Translations under genes and position numbers: made by a program
Part shown: one piece after another, positions 27,553 to 35,787 of the stretch
How the letters are laid out: each line of letters starts with the position of its first letter
How positions within the stretch are numbered: the stretch's first letter is position 1
Notes under the pieces: generated by a model
The model's input: only the letters and a program-made list of their open reading frames with translations
The model's database searches: none
Told to the model about the DNA's origin: nothing
Assembly: GCA_004292755.1 (NCBI GenBank)
Contig: RDXE01000076.1
Coordinates: forward strand, 1 to 48,376
Reading direction: 5' to 3'
Source: Alphaproteobacteria bacterium
GTDB taxonomy: Bacteria > Pseudomonadota > Alphaproteobacteria > Elsterales > Elsteraceae
Length of the DNA: 48,376 bases

Positions 27553-27975
27553 ATGCGCGCGCCGACTCTTGCTCTGATGCTGACTGTTGCTGGCCTTGCC
27601 CTTTCCGCCCCAGCATTCGCTGAGGGTAATCCGGAGAAGGGTGAAGCCGTGTTCCGCTCCAAGTGCCGCTCCTGCCACCAGATCGGTGAGACGGCGCGCA
27701 ACGGCGTTGGCCCGGTCCAGAATGGCATTGTTGGCCGGGCGGCTGGCACTGTTGCTGGCTTCGCCTACTCCCCGCTGAACAAGGCTGCGGGCGAGGCGGG
27801 CCTCACCTGGACACCGGAAAACATCACGGCCTACCTGCCTGACCCCAACACCTTCCTGCGCACCTTCATCACGGGTAAGGGTGGCACGGTGCCTGCGGGC
27901 GTCACCAAGATGACCTATCGGCTCAACAACGCTCAGGAAATCGCCGACGTGATCGCCTACTTGGCAAAGAACTGA
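27553..27975 (+). CDS. Class I cytochrome c (c-552/c2-like)
   Basis: A small periplasmic electron-transfer protein of 140 residues. It has a Sec signal peptide ending AFA (about residue 23), a single heme-binding motif CRSCH at 38-42, and Met120 in VTKMTYRL as the probable sixth ligand. The segment GVGPVQNGIVGRAAG and the C-terminal helix EIADVIAYLAKN are typical of the cytochrome c2/mitochondrial-type family. It could carry electrons to the aa3 oxidase encoded elsewhere in the window. ATG 27553 follows GGAGGA, giving a better start than an in-frame ATG at 27514, which lies inside the terminator stem. Its stop is 3 bp from the convergent ABC exporter stop. Confidence 0.92.
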   Translation: MRAPTLALMLTVAGLALSAPAFAEGNPEKGEAVFRSKCRSCHQIGETARNGVGPVQNGIVGRAAGTVAGFAYSPLNKAAGEAGLTWTPENITAYLPDPNTFLRTFITGKGGTVPAGVTKMTYRLNNAQEIADVIAYLAKN

Positions 27976-27978
27976 TCG

Positions 27979-29730
27979 TTACGCAGACACCTCCTCCGGC
28001 GTGTCCGGTCGCGGGCGGTGAAAGTCACCGCTCGCGACCAAGCCGGAGAAGACACCGCCAGCCGCAGCCAAGTCGCCGAAGCGACCGCGCTCGACAATCC
28101 GACCGGCCTGCAGCACCAGGATTTCATCGGCATCGGCGATGGTAGACAGTCGGTGCGCGATGATCAGTGTGGTGCGCCCCTGCCGCAACCGATCCAGCGC
28201 GCGCTTGATCGTCATCTCGGTGGTGGGGTCGAGGGCGCTGGTGGCTTCGTCCAGAATCAAAATCGGCGCGTCCTTCAAGATCGCCCGCGCGATGGCGAGG
28301 CGTTGACGCTCCCCTCCCGACAAAAACAAGCCCCGCTCGCCAATCACAAAGCCGTAGCCACCGGGCTTTGCCTGGATGAAGTCGTGGGCTTCAGCGGCGC
28401 GAGCAGCCGCCTCCACCTCAGCGTCGGTCGCATCGGGGCGGCCGAGGCGGATGTTTTCTGCAATTGAGCGGTTGAACAGACCCGCATCCTGGAACACCAC
28501 GGCGACGGCCGCGCGCAGGTCCGACAGGCGGATCGTCGCGATGTCCACGCCATCGACGAGAATCTGCCCCGCTTCAGGCTCGCGCACCCGCTGCAACAGG
28601 GCGAGTGTGGTGGTTTTGCCGGAACCCGTGGCACCAACCAGCGCCACCGTTCGCCCCGCTGGCACCTCAAAGCTGATGTCAAACACCCCTTGGCCCGAGG
28701 CGCTGCCATACCGGTAGCTGACCCCGTGATAGGTGATCGTCCCCGTCACCGGGCCGAGCGGCCTCGCATCGGCTGCGTCATGGACCGCAGGCGCCTGATC
28801 AGCAAAATCAAAATAGCTGCGCAGCACAGGGGCGGATTGAAAGGTGCGCACCGCAAAGGCCGAGAGGTGGTCAAGCTTGCTGATCAGCAACCCAGCCAGC
28901 GCGATGAAACTGACAATCTCGCCCACGGAAATCTCGCCGCGCGCGGCGAGGATGGAGCCTAAGGCGAACACCACCACCATGGTGATGGTGCTGGCCGCAC
29001 TGGTCAGTACCGTCAGCAATCCCCACCAAGTCAGCACAGGGTACTGCTCCGCCAGCACCTTCTCCATCAAACCGCGCATGGCAGCCATCTCGGCCGCAAA
29101 CCGGCTGTAGGACTGCACGACGGTGACATTGGCCAGCACGTCGCCGACACGGCCATACACCTCGCTATGGTACCGCTCCACTGCGCTCTGCCCAGCCGAG
29201 GTGCGGGAGACCACCAGCGCATTGGCGGCGACAAAACTCGCAGCCAGCAACCCCAGCACGGCCGCCATCCGCCAATCCAGAACAATCGCCAACGGCACCA
29301 GACACAGCACCCCGACCACTGCCGCCACTTGTTCGCGCAAGGCCGACAGCCACAGCCAGAACAAACCATCGGTGCCCGCCAGGATGGCGCGCACCACCGA
29401 TCCCGTCCCCCGCTCCGCATGCCAGGAAATCGGCAGCGTCATCGCCCGCTCGAACGCGGCCGCCATGGCGGCGAGACGGCGGCGATGGGCCATGCGATCG
29501 GCTGAAACCGCAACCGTGACCCCGGCCAGAATACCAAGGGTGCCAAGCCCGGCCCACAGCAGGATCAAATCCCCGGTCGGCTGCTGACGGCTCAGCGCAT
29601 CGATCACGCGGCCAAACAACACGGGCTCTGCCAACTGCACCAGGGCGACCAGGGCATTGGCGAGCACCAGGCCCCAAATCCACCACCCCTCCGCCCCCAG
29701 CAGTCTCAGTGCGCGCAGATACAGCGTCAC
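27979..29730 (-). CDS. ChvA/NdvA-like glucan ABC exporter (fused membrane and ATPase domains)
   Basis: An inner-membrane ABC half-transporter expected to work as a homodimer. Residues 15-310 are the six-helix membrane domain, with segments matching the beta-(1,2)-glucan exporters ChvA/NdvA: the N-terminal AEPVLFGRVIDALS, then LILLWAGLGTLGI, EQYPVLTWWGLL, and QDAGLFNRSIAENIRLG in the ATPase part. The nucleotide-binding domain has Walker A GATGSGKT at 366-373, signature LSGGERQ at 470-476, Walker B LILDEATS at 491-498 and the switch His in IIAHRLST. GTG 29730 has AAAGGA 8 nt upstream and matches the family start MTLYLRALRLLG; the frame reading back to 29877 is unlikely. The 583-residue length is the ChvA norm. 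It is divergent from the ribD-like/opgH operon, which is the context supporting a glucan substrate. Export of another polysaccharide or lipid cannot be excluded. Confidence 0.85.
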   Translation of the reverse strand: MTLYLRALRLLGAEGWWIWGLVLANALVALVQLAEPVLFGRVIDALSRQQPTGDLILLWAGLGTLGILAGVTVAVSADRMAHRRRLAAMAAAFERAMTLPISWHAERGTGSVVRAILAGTDGLFWLWLSALREQVAAVVGVLCLVPLAIVLDWRMAAVLGLLAASFVAANALVVSRTSAGQSAVERYHSEVYGRVGDVLANVTVVQSYSRFAAEMAAMRGLMEKVLAEQYPVLTWWGLLTVLTSAASTITMVVVFALGSILAARGEISVGEIVSFIALAGLLISKLDHLSAFAVRTFQSAPVLRSYFDFADQAPAVHDAADARPLGPVTGTITYHGVSYRYGSASGQGVFDISFEVPAGRTVALVGATGSGKTTTLALLQRVREPEAGQILVDGVDIATIRLSDLRAAVAVVFQDAGLFNRSIAENIRLGRPDATDAEVEAAARAAEAHDFIQAKPGGYGFVIGERGLFLSGGERQRLAIARAILKDAPILILDEATSALDPTTEMTIKRALDRLRQGRTTLIIAHRLSTIADADEILVLQAGRIVERGRFGDLAAAGGVFSGLVASGDFHRPRPDTPEEVSA

Positions 29731-29956
29731 GGCTCGGTTCCTTTGACGAAGGAGTACGCACCGGGCAGCGCCTGATGGCGGAGGTGCTTGAACTTTCCCG
29801 GCCCCAATGCCAGAGCAACGGCGTTCACGCAACCCCGCTGGCCGGTCTGTCACACCTAGCCCGCCTGCGCCGATCAACCGGGCCCGACGGCCCTAGCCGA
29901 CATGGCCGCGCACCCCATCTTGCTGCGGCACCCGCCTGTGATGAGGACCTGCCGCC
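29731..29956. other. Divergent intergenic region of the glucan locus
   Basis: This 226-bp region separates the ABC exporter (leftward) from the RibD-like/OpgH operon (rightward), so it should hold promoters for both. I see no gene and no strong -35/-10 pair. The GC-rich sequence includes AACCGGGCCCGACGGCCC (about 29877-29894), with short self-complementary GGGCCC, but no clear operator. Confidence 0.45.
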
Positions 29957-30691
29957 GTGATGGATGGCCCGCCCCTGCTGATCGACGCCGCCCCAGTCCC
30001 CTCCCCACTGGGGCGCTTGGCGACCAGTCGGCCCGGGGATCACATCATTGTTGGTCAGTTGGGCCAGACGCTGGACGGGCGCATCGCCACCGTGTCGGGT
30101 GACAGCAAGTGGATCAATGGCTCCGACGCGTTGGACCACTTGCACCGGCTGCGTGCAGCAGTCGATGCAGTGGTGGTCGGCGTCGGCACGGTGTTGGCCG
30201 ATGATCCGATGTTGACCGTGCGCCGCGTGCCCTGCCCCGTGGTGCCGCCAGCGCGGGTGGTGATCGATCCCCGCGGGCGTCTGGGTGCCGATTGTCGCTG
30301 CCTTAGCCCATGCGATGGTGCACGCTGTCTGGTCATCCGCTGCGTCGATGCGCCTGCCCCACCGGGGGCCGAAGTCGTGCTGCTCCCCGCGTCCTCGGGT
30401 CAGATTGATCCTGCAGCCCTGGTGGCCGCACTCGCCGCGCGTGGCCTGACCCGGCTGTTGATTGAGGGGGGGGCCACCACCCTGTCCCATTTCATGGATG
30501 CCGGGCTGGTGGATGACTTGCACCTGCTGGTCGCCCCAATGCTGCTGGGGTCTGGCAAGCCAGGCTTAACCCTATCGCCTGTCGCGCGGGTGGCGGACGC
30601 CCTGCGACCCGTGACGACACTGCATCCATTCGCCGACGGCGACGTATTGTTTGTGTGCGCGCTTCCGCGTCGCACCGCTGAGGGATCATGA
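29957..30691 (+). CDS. RibD C-terminal-domain reductase (DHFR-like fold)
   Basis: A stand-alone RibD_C (dihydrofolate reductase-like, NADPH-binding) domain protein of 244 residues, cytoplasmic. Visible motifs are the opening VGQLGQTLDGRIATVSGDSKWI, then VVVGVGTVLADDP, PPARVVIDPRGRL, and the substrate/NADPH segment LLIEGGATTLSHFMDAGLVDDL. The deaminase domain of true RibD is absent, so riboflavin synthesis as such is not implied; related stand-alone proteins reduce diverse pterin- or sugar-like substrates. GTG 29957 has GAGGA about 9 nt upstream; the adjacent ATG 29960 is equally possible. The last codon overlaps opgH as ATGA (30688-30691), so the two are translated together and probably act in one pathway (inference). 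Confidence 0.85.
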   Translation: MMDGPPLLIDAAPVPSPLGRLATSRPGDHIIVGQLGQTLDGRIATVSGDSKWINGSDALDHLHRLRAAVDAVVVGVGTVLADDPMLTVRRVPCPVVPPARVVIDPRGRLGADCRCLSPCDGARCLVIRCVDAPAPPGAEVVLLPASSGQIDPAALVAALAARGLTRLLIEGGATTLSHFMDAGLVDDLHLLVAPMLLGSGKPGLTLSPVARVADALRPVTTLHPFADGDVLFVCALPRRTAEGS

Positions 30692-32502
30692 GCGACCGAA
30701 CCCACGCCTCCGGTGCCGCTGCGGGACCGACGATAGCCACCCCTGCCCGCCCGCTGACCACCCCTGCGGGGCTGCAGTCGACCGCACAGTTGAGCCGTCG
30801 ACGCTGGCTGGTGTTGGGCCTGAATGTCCTCACCACGCTAGCATTGCTGGCGCTCGTCGCCCTGGTGTTGGCCAGCGATGGCTGGCACGCGGTAGAGGTG
30901 GTCGCGCTGGCGGCGATCAGCATTGCCATGCCGTGGACTGTGCTGGGGTTCTGGAACGCCGTGATTGGCCTCACGCTGCTGCATCGCCCTGGCGATGTGC
31001 TGGCCGATGTCGCCCCCTACGCAGCAGCTGGGGCTGAGCCAACACCGCTCACCATCCGCACGGCGGTGCTGATGACCCTGCGCAACGAAGACCCAGCCCG
31101 CGCGCTGCATCGCCTGCGCGTCGTGAAGACCAGCCTGGACGCGACAGGAAGCGGTGCGGCGTTTGACTGGTTCGTGCTGTCCGACACCAATCGCCCGGAG
31201 GTCGCCGCGGCCGAGGAAGCCGCGATCGCCCGCTGGCGGGAAGAGGAGCCGGACTCCGCCACCCGCATCCACTATCGCCGCCGGAGCGAGAACACCGGCT
31301 TCAAGGCGGGCAACCTGCGGGATTTCTGCGCGCGCTGGGGTGCTGACTATGAGTTGATGCTGCCGCTGGACGCCGACAGTGTCATGGACGGGCCGACGAT
31401 CGTGGCCCAGGTGCGCATGATGCAGGCCCACCCACGCCTTGGCATTCTGCAAAGCTTGGTGGTTGGCATGCCCGCCCAGGCGGCCTTCGCGCGGCTGTTC
31501 CAGTTTGGCATGCGCCACGCGATGCGCAGCTACACCATGGGTCAGGCCTGGTGGACTGGCGATTGCGGGCCATTCTGGGGGCACAATGCTCTTGTGCGCA
31601 TCCGTCCCTTCGCCGATGCCTGCCATTTGCCGATGCTGCCGGGCAAGCCGCCCCTGGGAGGGCACATCCTCTCCCACGATCAAGTGGAGGCAACCTTGAT
31701 GCGGCGCGCGGGCTATGAGGTGCGCGTTCTGCCGGTTGAGGGCGGGTCCTGGGAAGAGAATCCCCCCTCGATGCCCGATTTCGTCCAGCGCGACCTGCGC
31801 TGGTGTCAGGGGAACCTGCAATATCTGAAGCTGCTGTCGCTGCCCGGCCTGTTGCCGATGAGCCGCTTCCAGCTGGTGTGGGCGATTGCCATGTTCGCCG
31901 GCATTCCGGCCTGGACCCTGGTGATCGCCCTCCTGCCCCTGCTGGCGCTGGCAGCGGGACCAGCCTTTCCGGCACCCTTGGCGATTGCCCTGTTCGTGCT
32001 CTACCTCGGGATGTTCCTGACGCCGAAGCTGGCTGGCTTGGTGGATGTGTTGCTGACGCCGGGTGGCGCCGCCCGCTACGGCGGTGGAATGCGCCTAATG
32101 GCCGGGGCAGCCGCTGAAACCCTGTTCAGCTTCCTGCAAAGTGCCGCCTCCACCCTACACACCACGCTGTTCATGATCGGCATCCTGTTCGGCCGCACCG
32201 TCAGTTGGGGTGGGCAGGCGCGGGATCCGCGGCGGCTCGCGTGGGGGGAGGCCGCTCGCCTGCTCTGGCCGCAAACCCTGTTTGGAACAGTGGTGGTTGG
32301 CTCGCTGGTGATCCTGGCGCCTGCGCTGGCTTTGTGGAGCTTGCCACTGACCCTTGGCTATCTGGTTGCGATTCCCTTCGCCGTCGTCACGGCCAACCCG
32401 GCCCTGTCCGCGTGGTTGGTGCGCCATGGCATCGCCGCCATTCCAGAGGACATCGCCGCCCCCGCTGAGGTGCAGGCGGTGGCGGCTGGGCCCGGCCGAT
32501 GA
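30688..32502 (+). CDS. opgH: OpgH/MdoH-type glucans biosynthesis glucosyltransferase
   Basis: A polytopic inner-membrane GT2 enzyme that polymerises glucose from UDP-glucose into the beta-1,2-glucan backbone of osmoregulated periplasmic glucans and probably extrudes it. OpgH landmarks are clear: TAVLMTLRNEDP (about 125-135), SENTGFKAGNLRDFC, the DxD motif in LDADSVMDG (228-230), GPFWGHNALVRI, the catalytic SHDQVEATLMRRAG (about 329-342), and RDLRWCQGNLQYL, the Q/RxxRW-like motif (368-380). Two N-terminal and about five C-terminal membrane helices flank the catalytic domain. The 604-residue length fits alphaproteobacterial OpgH (E. coli OpgH is longer, about 850). It overlaps its neighbours on both sides by 4 bp. 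The usual periplasmic partner opgG/opgD is absent from the window. Confidence 0.93.
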   Translation: MSDRTHASGAAAGPTIATPARPLTTPAGLQSTAQLSRRRWLVLGLNVLTTLALLALVALVLASDGWHAVEVVALAAISIAMPWTVLGFWNAVIGLTLLHRPGDVLADVAPYAAAGAEPTPLTIRTAVLMTLRNEDPARALHRLRVVKTSLDATGSGAAFDWFVLSDTNRPEVAAAEEAAIARWREEEPDSATRIHYRRRSENTGFKAGNLRDFCARWGADYELMLPLDADSVMDGPTIVAQVRMMQAHPRLGILQSLVVGMPAQAAFARLFQFGMRHAMRSYTMGQAWWTGDCGPFWGHNALVRIRPFADACHLPMLPGKPPLGGHILSHDQVEATLMRRAGYEVRVLPVEGGSWEENPPSMPDFVQRDLRWCQGNLQYLKLLSLPGLLPMSRFQLVWAIAMFAGIPAWTLVIALLPLLALAAGPAFPAPLAIALFVLYLGMFLTPKLAGLVDVLLTPGGAARYGGGMRLMAGAAAETLFSFLQSAASTLHTTLFMIGILFGRTVSWGGQARDPRRLAWGEAARLLWPQTLFGTVVVGSLVILAPALALWSLPLTLGYLVAIPFAVVTANPALSAWLVRHGIAAIPEDIAAPAEVQAVAAGPGR

Positions 32503-33239
32503 GCCCGGCCCTCGCGGGTCTGGTTCGATCACTGGCTGTCTACCGCCGGGATGCCGCCCATGCCCAACGGCTCGACGGCATGTATCGCCGGTATCTCCAG
32601 CCCGGCACGCTCGCCTTCGACATTGGCGCCCATGTCGGCGACCGCATCGCCTCCTTTCGCCGCTGTGGCGCGCGCGTGGTGGCACTGGAGCCGCAGCCGC
32701 TGTGTCTGCGCGCCTTGCGCCTGCTGCATGGTCGTGACCCAGCAGTCACGTTGCTGGCCGCCGCCTGCGGTGCGGCGGTGGGCAAGCTCGACCTCCTGGT
32801 CAACCGCGCCAACCCCACCGTGACCACAGCCTCCCCAGCCTTTGTCGCCGCAGCTGATGGCGCCGTGGGGTGGGAGGGACAGCGCTGGGATGCGCGCCTC
32901 ACCGTGCCGGTGACCACCCTTGATCAGCTGATCGCCGAACACGGCCTGCCTGCCTTCATCAAGATTGATGTTGAAGGCTTCGAAGATGCCGTGCTGGCTG
33001 GCCTCAGCCAGCAGCCAGCCGCTCTGAGTGTGGAGTTTACCACCATTCAACGCCGTGTCGCTCTCGCCTGCCTGCACCGCCTGGAGGGACTCGGCTACCG
33101 GGCCTTTCGGGTCGCCCTGGGGGAGAGCCACAGCTTCCTGCACCCTGAGCCCTTGTCCGCTGCGGCGATGGCGGCTGTGATCAGCACCCTGCCGTCCGAG
33201 GCAAATTCCGGAGACATCTATGCCGAACGCGCCGATTAG
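32499..33239 (+). CDS. FkbM family methyltransferase
   Basis: A cytoplasmic SAM-dependent methyltransferase of 246 residues. The SAM-binding glycine motif is FDIGAHVGDRIASFRRCG (about residues 40-57), followed by the acidic strand end VVALEPQPLCL and the FkbM-specific IKIDVEGFEDAVLAGL (about 151-166). The N-terminal 35 residues contain several Arg residues. FkbM enzymes usually O-methylate sugars or polyketides, so a glucan-methylating role is reasonable but inferred. It overlaps opgH by 4 bp (ATGA 32499-32502) and the next gene by 20 bp, so it belongs to a tightly coupled operon. Confidence 0.88.
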   Translation: MSPALAGLVRSLAVYRRDAAHAQRLDGMYRRYLQPGTLAFDIGAHVGDRIASFRRCGARVVALEPQPLCLRALRLLHGRDPAVTLLAAACGAAVGKLDLLVNRANPTVTTASPAFVAAADGAVGWEGQRWDARLTVPVTTLDQLIAEHGLPAFIKIDVEGFEDAVLAGLSQQPAALSVEFTTIQRRVALACLHRLEGLGYRAFRVALGESHSFLHPEPLSAAAMAAVISTLPSEANSGDIYAERAD

Positions 33240-34167
33240 TCGTCGCTTGCTGCTGGCCGCTGCTGGCCTTGCCCCATTGCCACTGGGGGCGGCGACGCTG
33301 GATGGATTGGCCGTAACTGTGGTGAACAGCTCCGAACCAGTGCTATGCGCCGAAAAGGACAATGTGACCCTGACGGTCGCCTCGCCCGAGATTGGCTCGT
33401 TCAGTTTGGAGGCGCTGCACCCGGCGTACATCGACACCCTGCAACGCGATCGTTTCGCCCCAGACTGGACCGCTTGCGACATGGCAGGCGACCCAGTCCA
33501 TCCAGCCGAACCGCGCCGGATCACCCTTTATGAGGATTGGGACCTGCAACTGGTCGGCTACACCTTTCCTGGTTTCTGGCGCCCCGGTGAGGTTCCATTG
33601 ATGATTGGGGAGCGTCGGGAAACCGGTCTGCACATGCTCCAGCTCTGGGTCCGCGTCGACGAACGGGCCGAAGAAGTGTTGGTACTCTACCCACCCGACG
33701 GCTACTGGCGCGCGCGGCCTCTGCCACCCAGGCACCTCGGCTGGTCCGCCTATGGCACATCCTTCCTGGTTGGCCCGGTGGAACTGCTGGGACGCCCAAC
33801 GGTTCGCCTGACCGAGGTGCGCTTTGTGCCACGCGAAAAACGGTTCGACTTACGATTCGCCGCCGGTGGCCACGGCACTGTGCGGCTGGCAGAGCTGACC
33901 AGGGATCGTCAGTTGTTGACTGTCGCGTTGGCCGACACCCCAGGCGCCCTGCCCTTCGCGGCCCTGCGCTCAATGTATATCACCGAGGTGAATGCCGATG
34001 CCGCGCGCGTGGCGATGCGCGGCCCTGGCGCGCGCGGCTGGGTGGAGGCGCCCGTGATGGGCTTTGCTGGCGGCGAGGCGACCGACCTTTGGCTCGGCCG
34101 ACACATCCCCTCGCGCCACAACACCTCGGCGCCAGACATGCACCTGTTCCAGTTCCGCCGCCGGTAA
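33220..34167 (+). CDS. Uncharacterised exported protein of the glucan operon (315 aa)
   Basis: I do not recognise the family. ATG 33220 has GGAG about 7 nt upstream and overlaps the FkbM gene by 20 bp. The N-terminus ISRRLLLAAAGLAPLPLGAA is a signal peptide with a twin-arginine-like SRRLLL, so export by Tat or Sec is likely. The mature region is about 290 residues of mostly beta-rich sequence with many Trp, Tyr and Arg residues and two Cys (VLCAEKD, WTACDM) that could form a disulfide. Segments such as LYEDWDLQLVGYTFPGFWRPG and SAYGTSFLVGPVELLG look like a carbohydrate-binding or processing fold, but this is inference. It is far shorter than OpgG (about 500 residues) and shows no obvious OpgG motifs. 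Its position after opgH and FkbM suggests a periplasmic step acting on the glucan. Confidence 0.75.
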   Translation: MPNAPISRRLLLAAAGLAPLPLGAATLDGLAVTVVNSSEPVLCAEKDNVTLTVASPEIGSFSLEALHPAYIDTLQRDRFAPDWTACDMAGDPVHPAEPRRITLYEDWDLQLVGYTFPGFWRPGEVPLMIGERRETGLHMLQLWVRVDERAEEVLVLYPPDGYWRARPLPPRHLGWSAYGTSFLVGPVELLGRPTVRLTEVRFVPREKRFDLRFAAGGHGTVRLAELTRDRQLLTVALADTPGALPFAALRSMYITEVNADAARVAMRGPGARGWVEAPVMGFAGGEATDLWLGRHIPSRHNTSAPDMHLFQFRRR

Positions 34168-34205
34168 CACCCGTCCCCGGGGATCAACATCAGCCGAGAA
34201 AACGA

Positions 34206-34237
34206 CAACAGGCGGAGGATTGCTCCTCCGCCTGTTG
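34206..34237 (-). terminator. Terminator of the ribosomal-protein block (after rplQ)
   Basis: CAACAGGCGGAGG (34206-34218) pairs perfectly with CCTCCGCCTGTTG (34225-34237), with a short ATTGCT between them. On the minus strand the stem is followed by GTTTTC (AAAA at 34199-34202 on the plus strand), giving the T-tract of an intrinsic terminator for the rplQ side. It may also stop the convergent glucan operon, which ends at 34167, but the plus-strand side has no T-run. Confidence 0.85.
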
Positions 34238-34274
34238 CGTGTTCGGACTTGAGCCTCGCCGACGTGGCGGTGGC

Positions 34275-34685
34275 TTAGGCCGCTGCGTCGCTGGTTTGCT
34301 GCGAAGCACCGGAGCCCTTGGCTGCCGGGTCGCGATCCACCAGTTCGATCACGGCCATCGCAGCCGCGTCGCCATGACGGAAGCCAGCCTTCAGCACGCG
34401 GGTGTAGCCACCCTTGCGCGCCGCATAGCGTGGGCCAATCACCTCAAACAGCTTCTTGGTGGCGGCATCGTCGCGCAGATGCGAGAACGCCAGCCGCCGC
34501 GCAGCGAGGTCGCCACGCTTGCCGAGGGTGATCAACTTTTCCACCACCGGGCGCAGGTCCTTCGCCTTCGGCAGGGTCGTGGTAATCTGCTCATGGGTGA
34601 GCAGGGCAACACACATGTTATCGAACATGGCCTTGCGGTGGGTCGAGGTCCGACCGAGCTTCCGGCCGCTCACTCCGTGACGCAT
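34275..34685 (-). CDS. rplQ: Ribosomal protein bL17
   Basis: A large-subunit protein near the peptide exit tunnel. The N-terminal core matches the family: [20 protein letters not shown], then [19 protein letters not shown] and [27 protein letters not shown]. The 136-residue length includes a C-terminal Ser/Ala/Gln-rich tail of about 15 residues. ATG 34685 follows GAGGAG; an upstream reading from 34808 overlaps rpoA. It is the last gene of the block, 10 bp after rpoA. Confidence 0.97.
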   Translation of the reverse strand: MRHGVSGRKLGRTSTHRKAMFDNMCVALLTHEQITTTLPKAKDLRPVVEKLITLGKRGDLAARRLAFSHLRDDAATKKLFEVIGPRYAARKGGYTRVLKAGFRHGDAAAMAVIELVDRDPAAKGSGASQQTSDAAA

Positions 34686-34695
34686 TGTGGGCTCC

Positions 34696-35712
34696 TCAGT
34701 ACGGCTCTTCCAGGCGCTTGGCCAGGTCTTCGATGTTCTCGGGCGGCCAACCAGGGATTTCCATACCAAGATGGAGACCCATCTGCGCCAGCACTTCCTT
34801 GATCTCATTCAGCGACTTGCGGCCGAAGTTCGGGGTGCGGAGCATCTCCGCCTCGGTCTTCTGCACCAAGTCACCGATATAGACGATGTTGTCGTTCTTC
34901 AGGCAGTTCGCCGACCGGACCGACAGTTCCAGCTCGTCAACCTTGCGCAACAGGTTCTTGTTGAACGGCAGATCGGACGCCCGATCCTCCGCCACCGCCT
35001 GTTGCGGCTCCTCGAAGTTGATGAACAGCTGCAACTGGTCCTGAAGAATGCGGGCGGCCAGCGCCACGGCATCTTCGGGGCTGATCGCGCCGTTGGTTTC
35101 CACCGTCATCAACAGCTTGTCGTAGTCGGTGACCTGCCCAACGCGGGTGTTTTCCACCTTGTAGGCGACCTTGCGCACCGGCGAGAACAGCGCGTCCACA
35201 GGGATCAGACCAATCGGTGCATCCTCGGGACGGTTCTGCGTCGCGGCGACGTAGCCCTTACCAGTCTGCACCGTCATCTCCATCGAGATGCGTGCACCGG
35301 TGTCGAGCGTGCAGATCACCAGATTGGGGTTCATCACCTCAATGTCGCCGGTGGTCTCAATCATCCCCGCCGTCACAGCACAGGGGCCTGTGGCCTTCAA
35401 GCGCAGCTTCTTGGGGTGATCGCCCTGCATGCGCAGGCCAATCGACTTTACGTTCAGCACGATGTCGGTCACATCCTCGCGCACACCCGGCACGGAGGAA
35501 AATTCGTGCAACACGCCTTCAATCTGGATTGCCGTGATTGCAGCACCCTGCAACGACGACAACAGAATGCGACGCAGTGCATTGCCGAGCGTCAACCCGA
35601 ACCCACGCTCCAACGGCTCAGCCACAATCGTGGCGAAACGCGCCGGGTCAACGCCGGGATCAACCTCAAGCTTGCTCGGCTTGATCAGGGTCTGCCAGTT
35701 CTTCTGGATCAC
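34696..35712 (-). CDS. rpoA: DNA-directed RNA polymerase subunit alpha
   Basis: The alpha subunit that dimerises to nucleate RNA polymerase assembly and contacts promoters and activators. The N-terminal domain contains [29 protein letters not shown]; the C-terminal domain (about 250-338) has [22 protein letters not shown] and [28 protein letters not shown] 35712 gives the standard start [16 protein letters not shown] and 338 residues, the alphaproteobacterial norm, with GGGGA upstream. The gap of 75 bp from rpsK contains a strong hairpin. Confidence 0.97.
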   Translation of the reverse strand: MIQKNWQTLIKPSKLEVDPGVDPARFATIVAEPLERGFGLTLGNALRRILLSSLQGAAITAIQIEGVLHEFSSVPGVREDVTDIVLNVKSIGLRMQGDHPKKLRLKATGPCAVTAGMIETTGDIEVMNPNLVICTLDTGARISMEMTVQTGKGYVAATQNRPEDAPIGLIPVDALFSPVRKVAYKVENTRVGQVTDYDKLLMTVETNGAISPEDAVALAARILQDQLQLFINFEEPQQAVAEDRASDLPFNKNLLRKVDELELSVRSANCLKNDNIVYIGDLVQKTEAEMLRTPNFGRKSLNEIKEVLAQMGLHLGMEIPGWPPENIEDLAKRLEEPY

Positions 35713-35744
35713 AGGATCAATCCCCTGGCTGGAACACACAAACG

Positions 35745-35778
35745 GCCGAGGGAGGCAGCAGCCCCCTCGGCTGTTTTT
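35745..35778. terminator. Hairpin between rpsK and rpoA
   Basis: GCCGAGGG (35745-35752) pairs with CCCTCGGC (35764-35771), and inner GGC/GCC extends it to 11 bp with one bulged A and an AGCA tetraloop. A TTTTT run follows on the plus strand (35774-35778), antisense to the operon, while the minus-strand side has only GTTTGT. It may be an attenuator, RNA-processing site or terminator of antisense transcription. Confidence 0.55.
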
Positions 35779-35787
35779 CGGCTCGGA

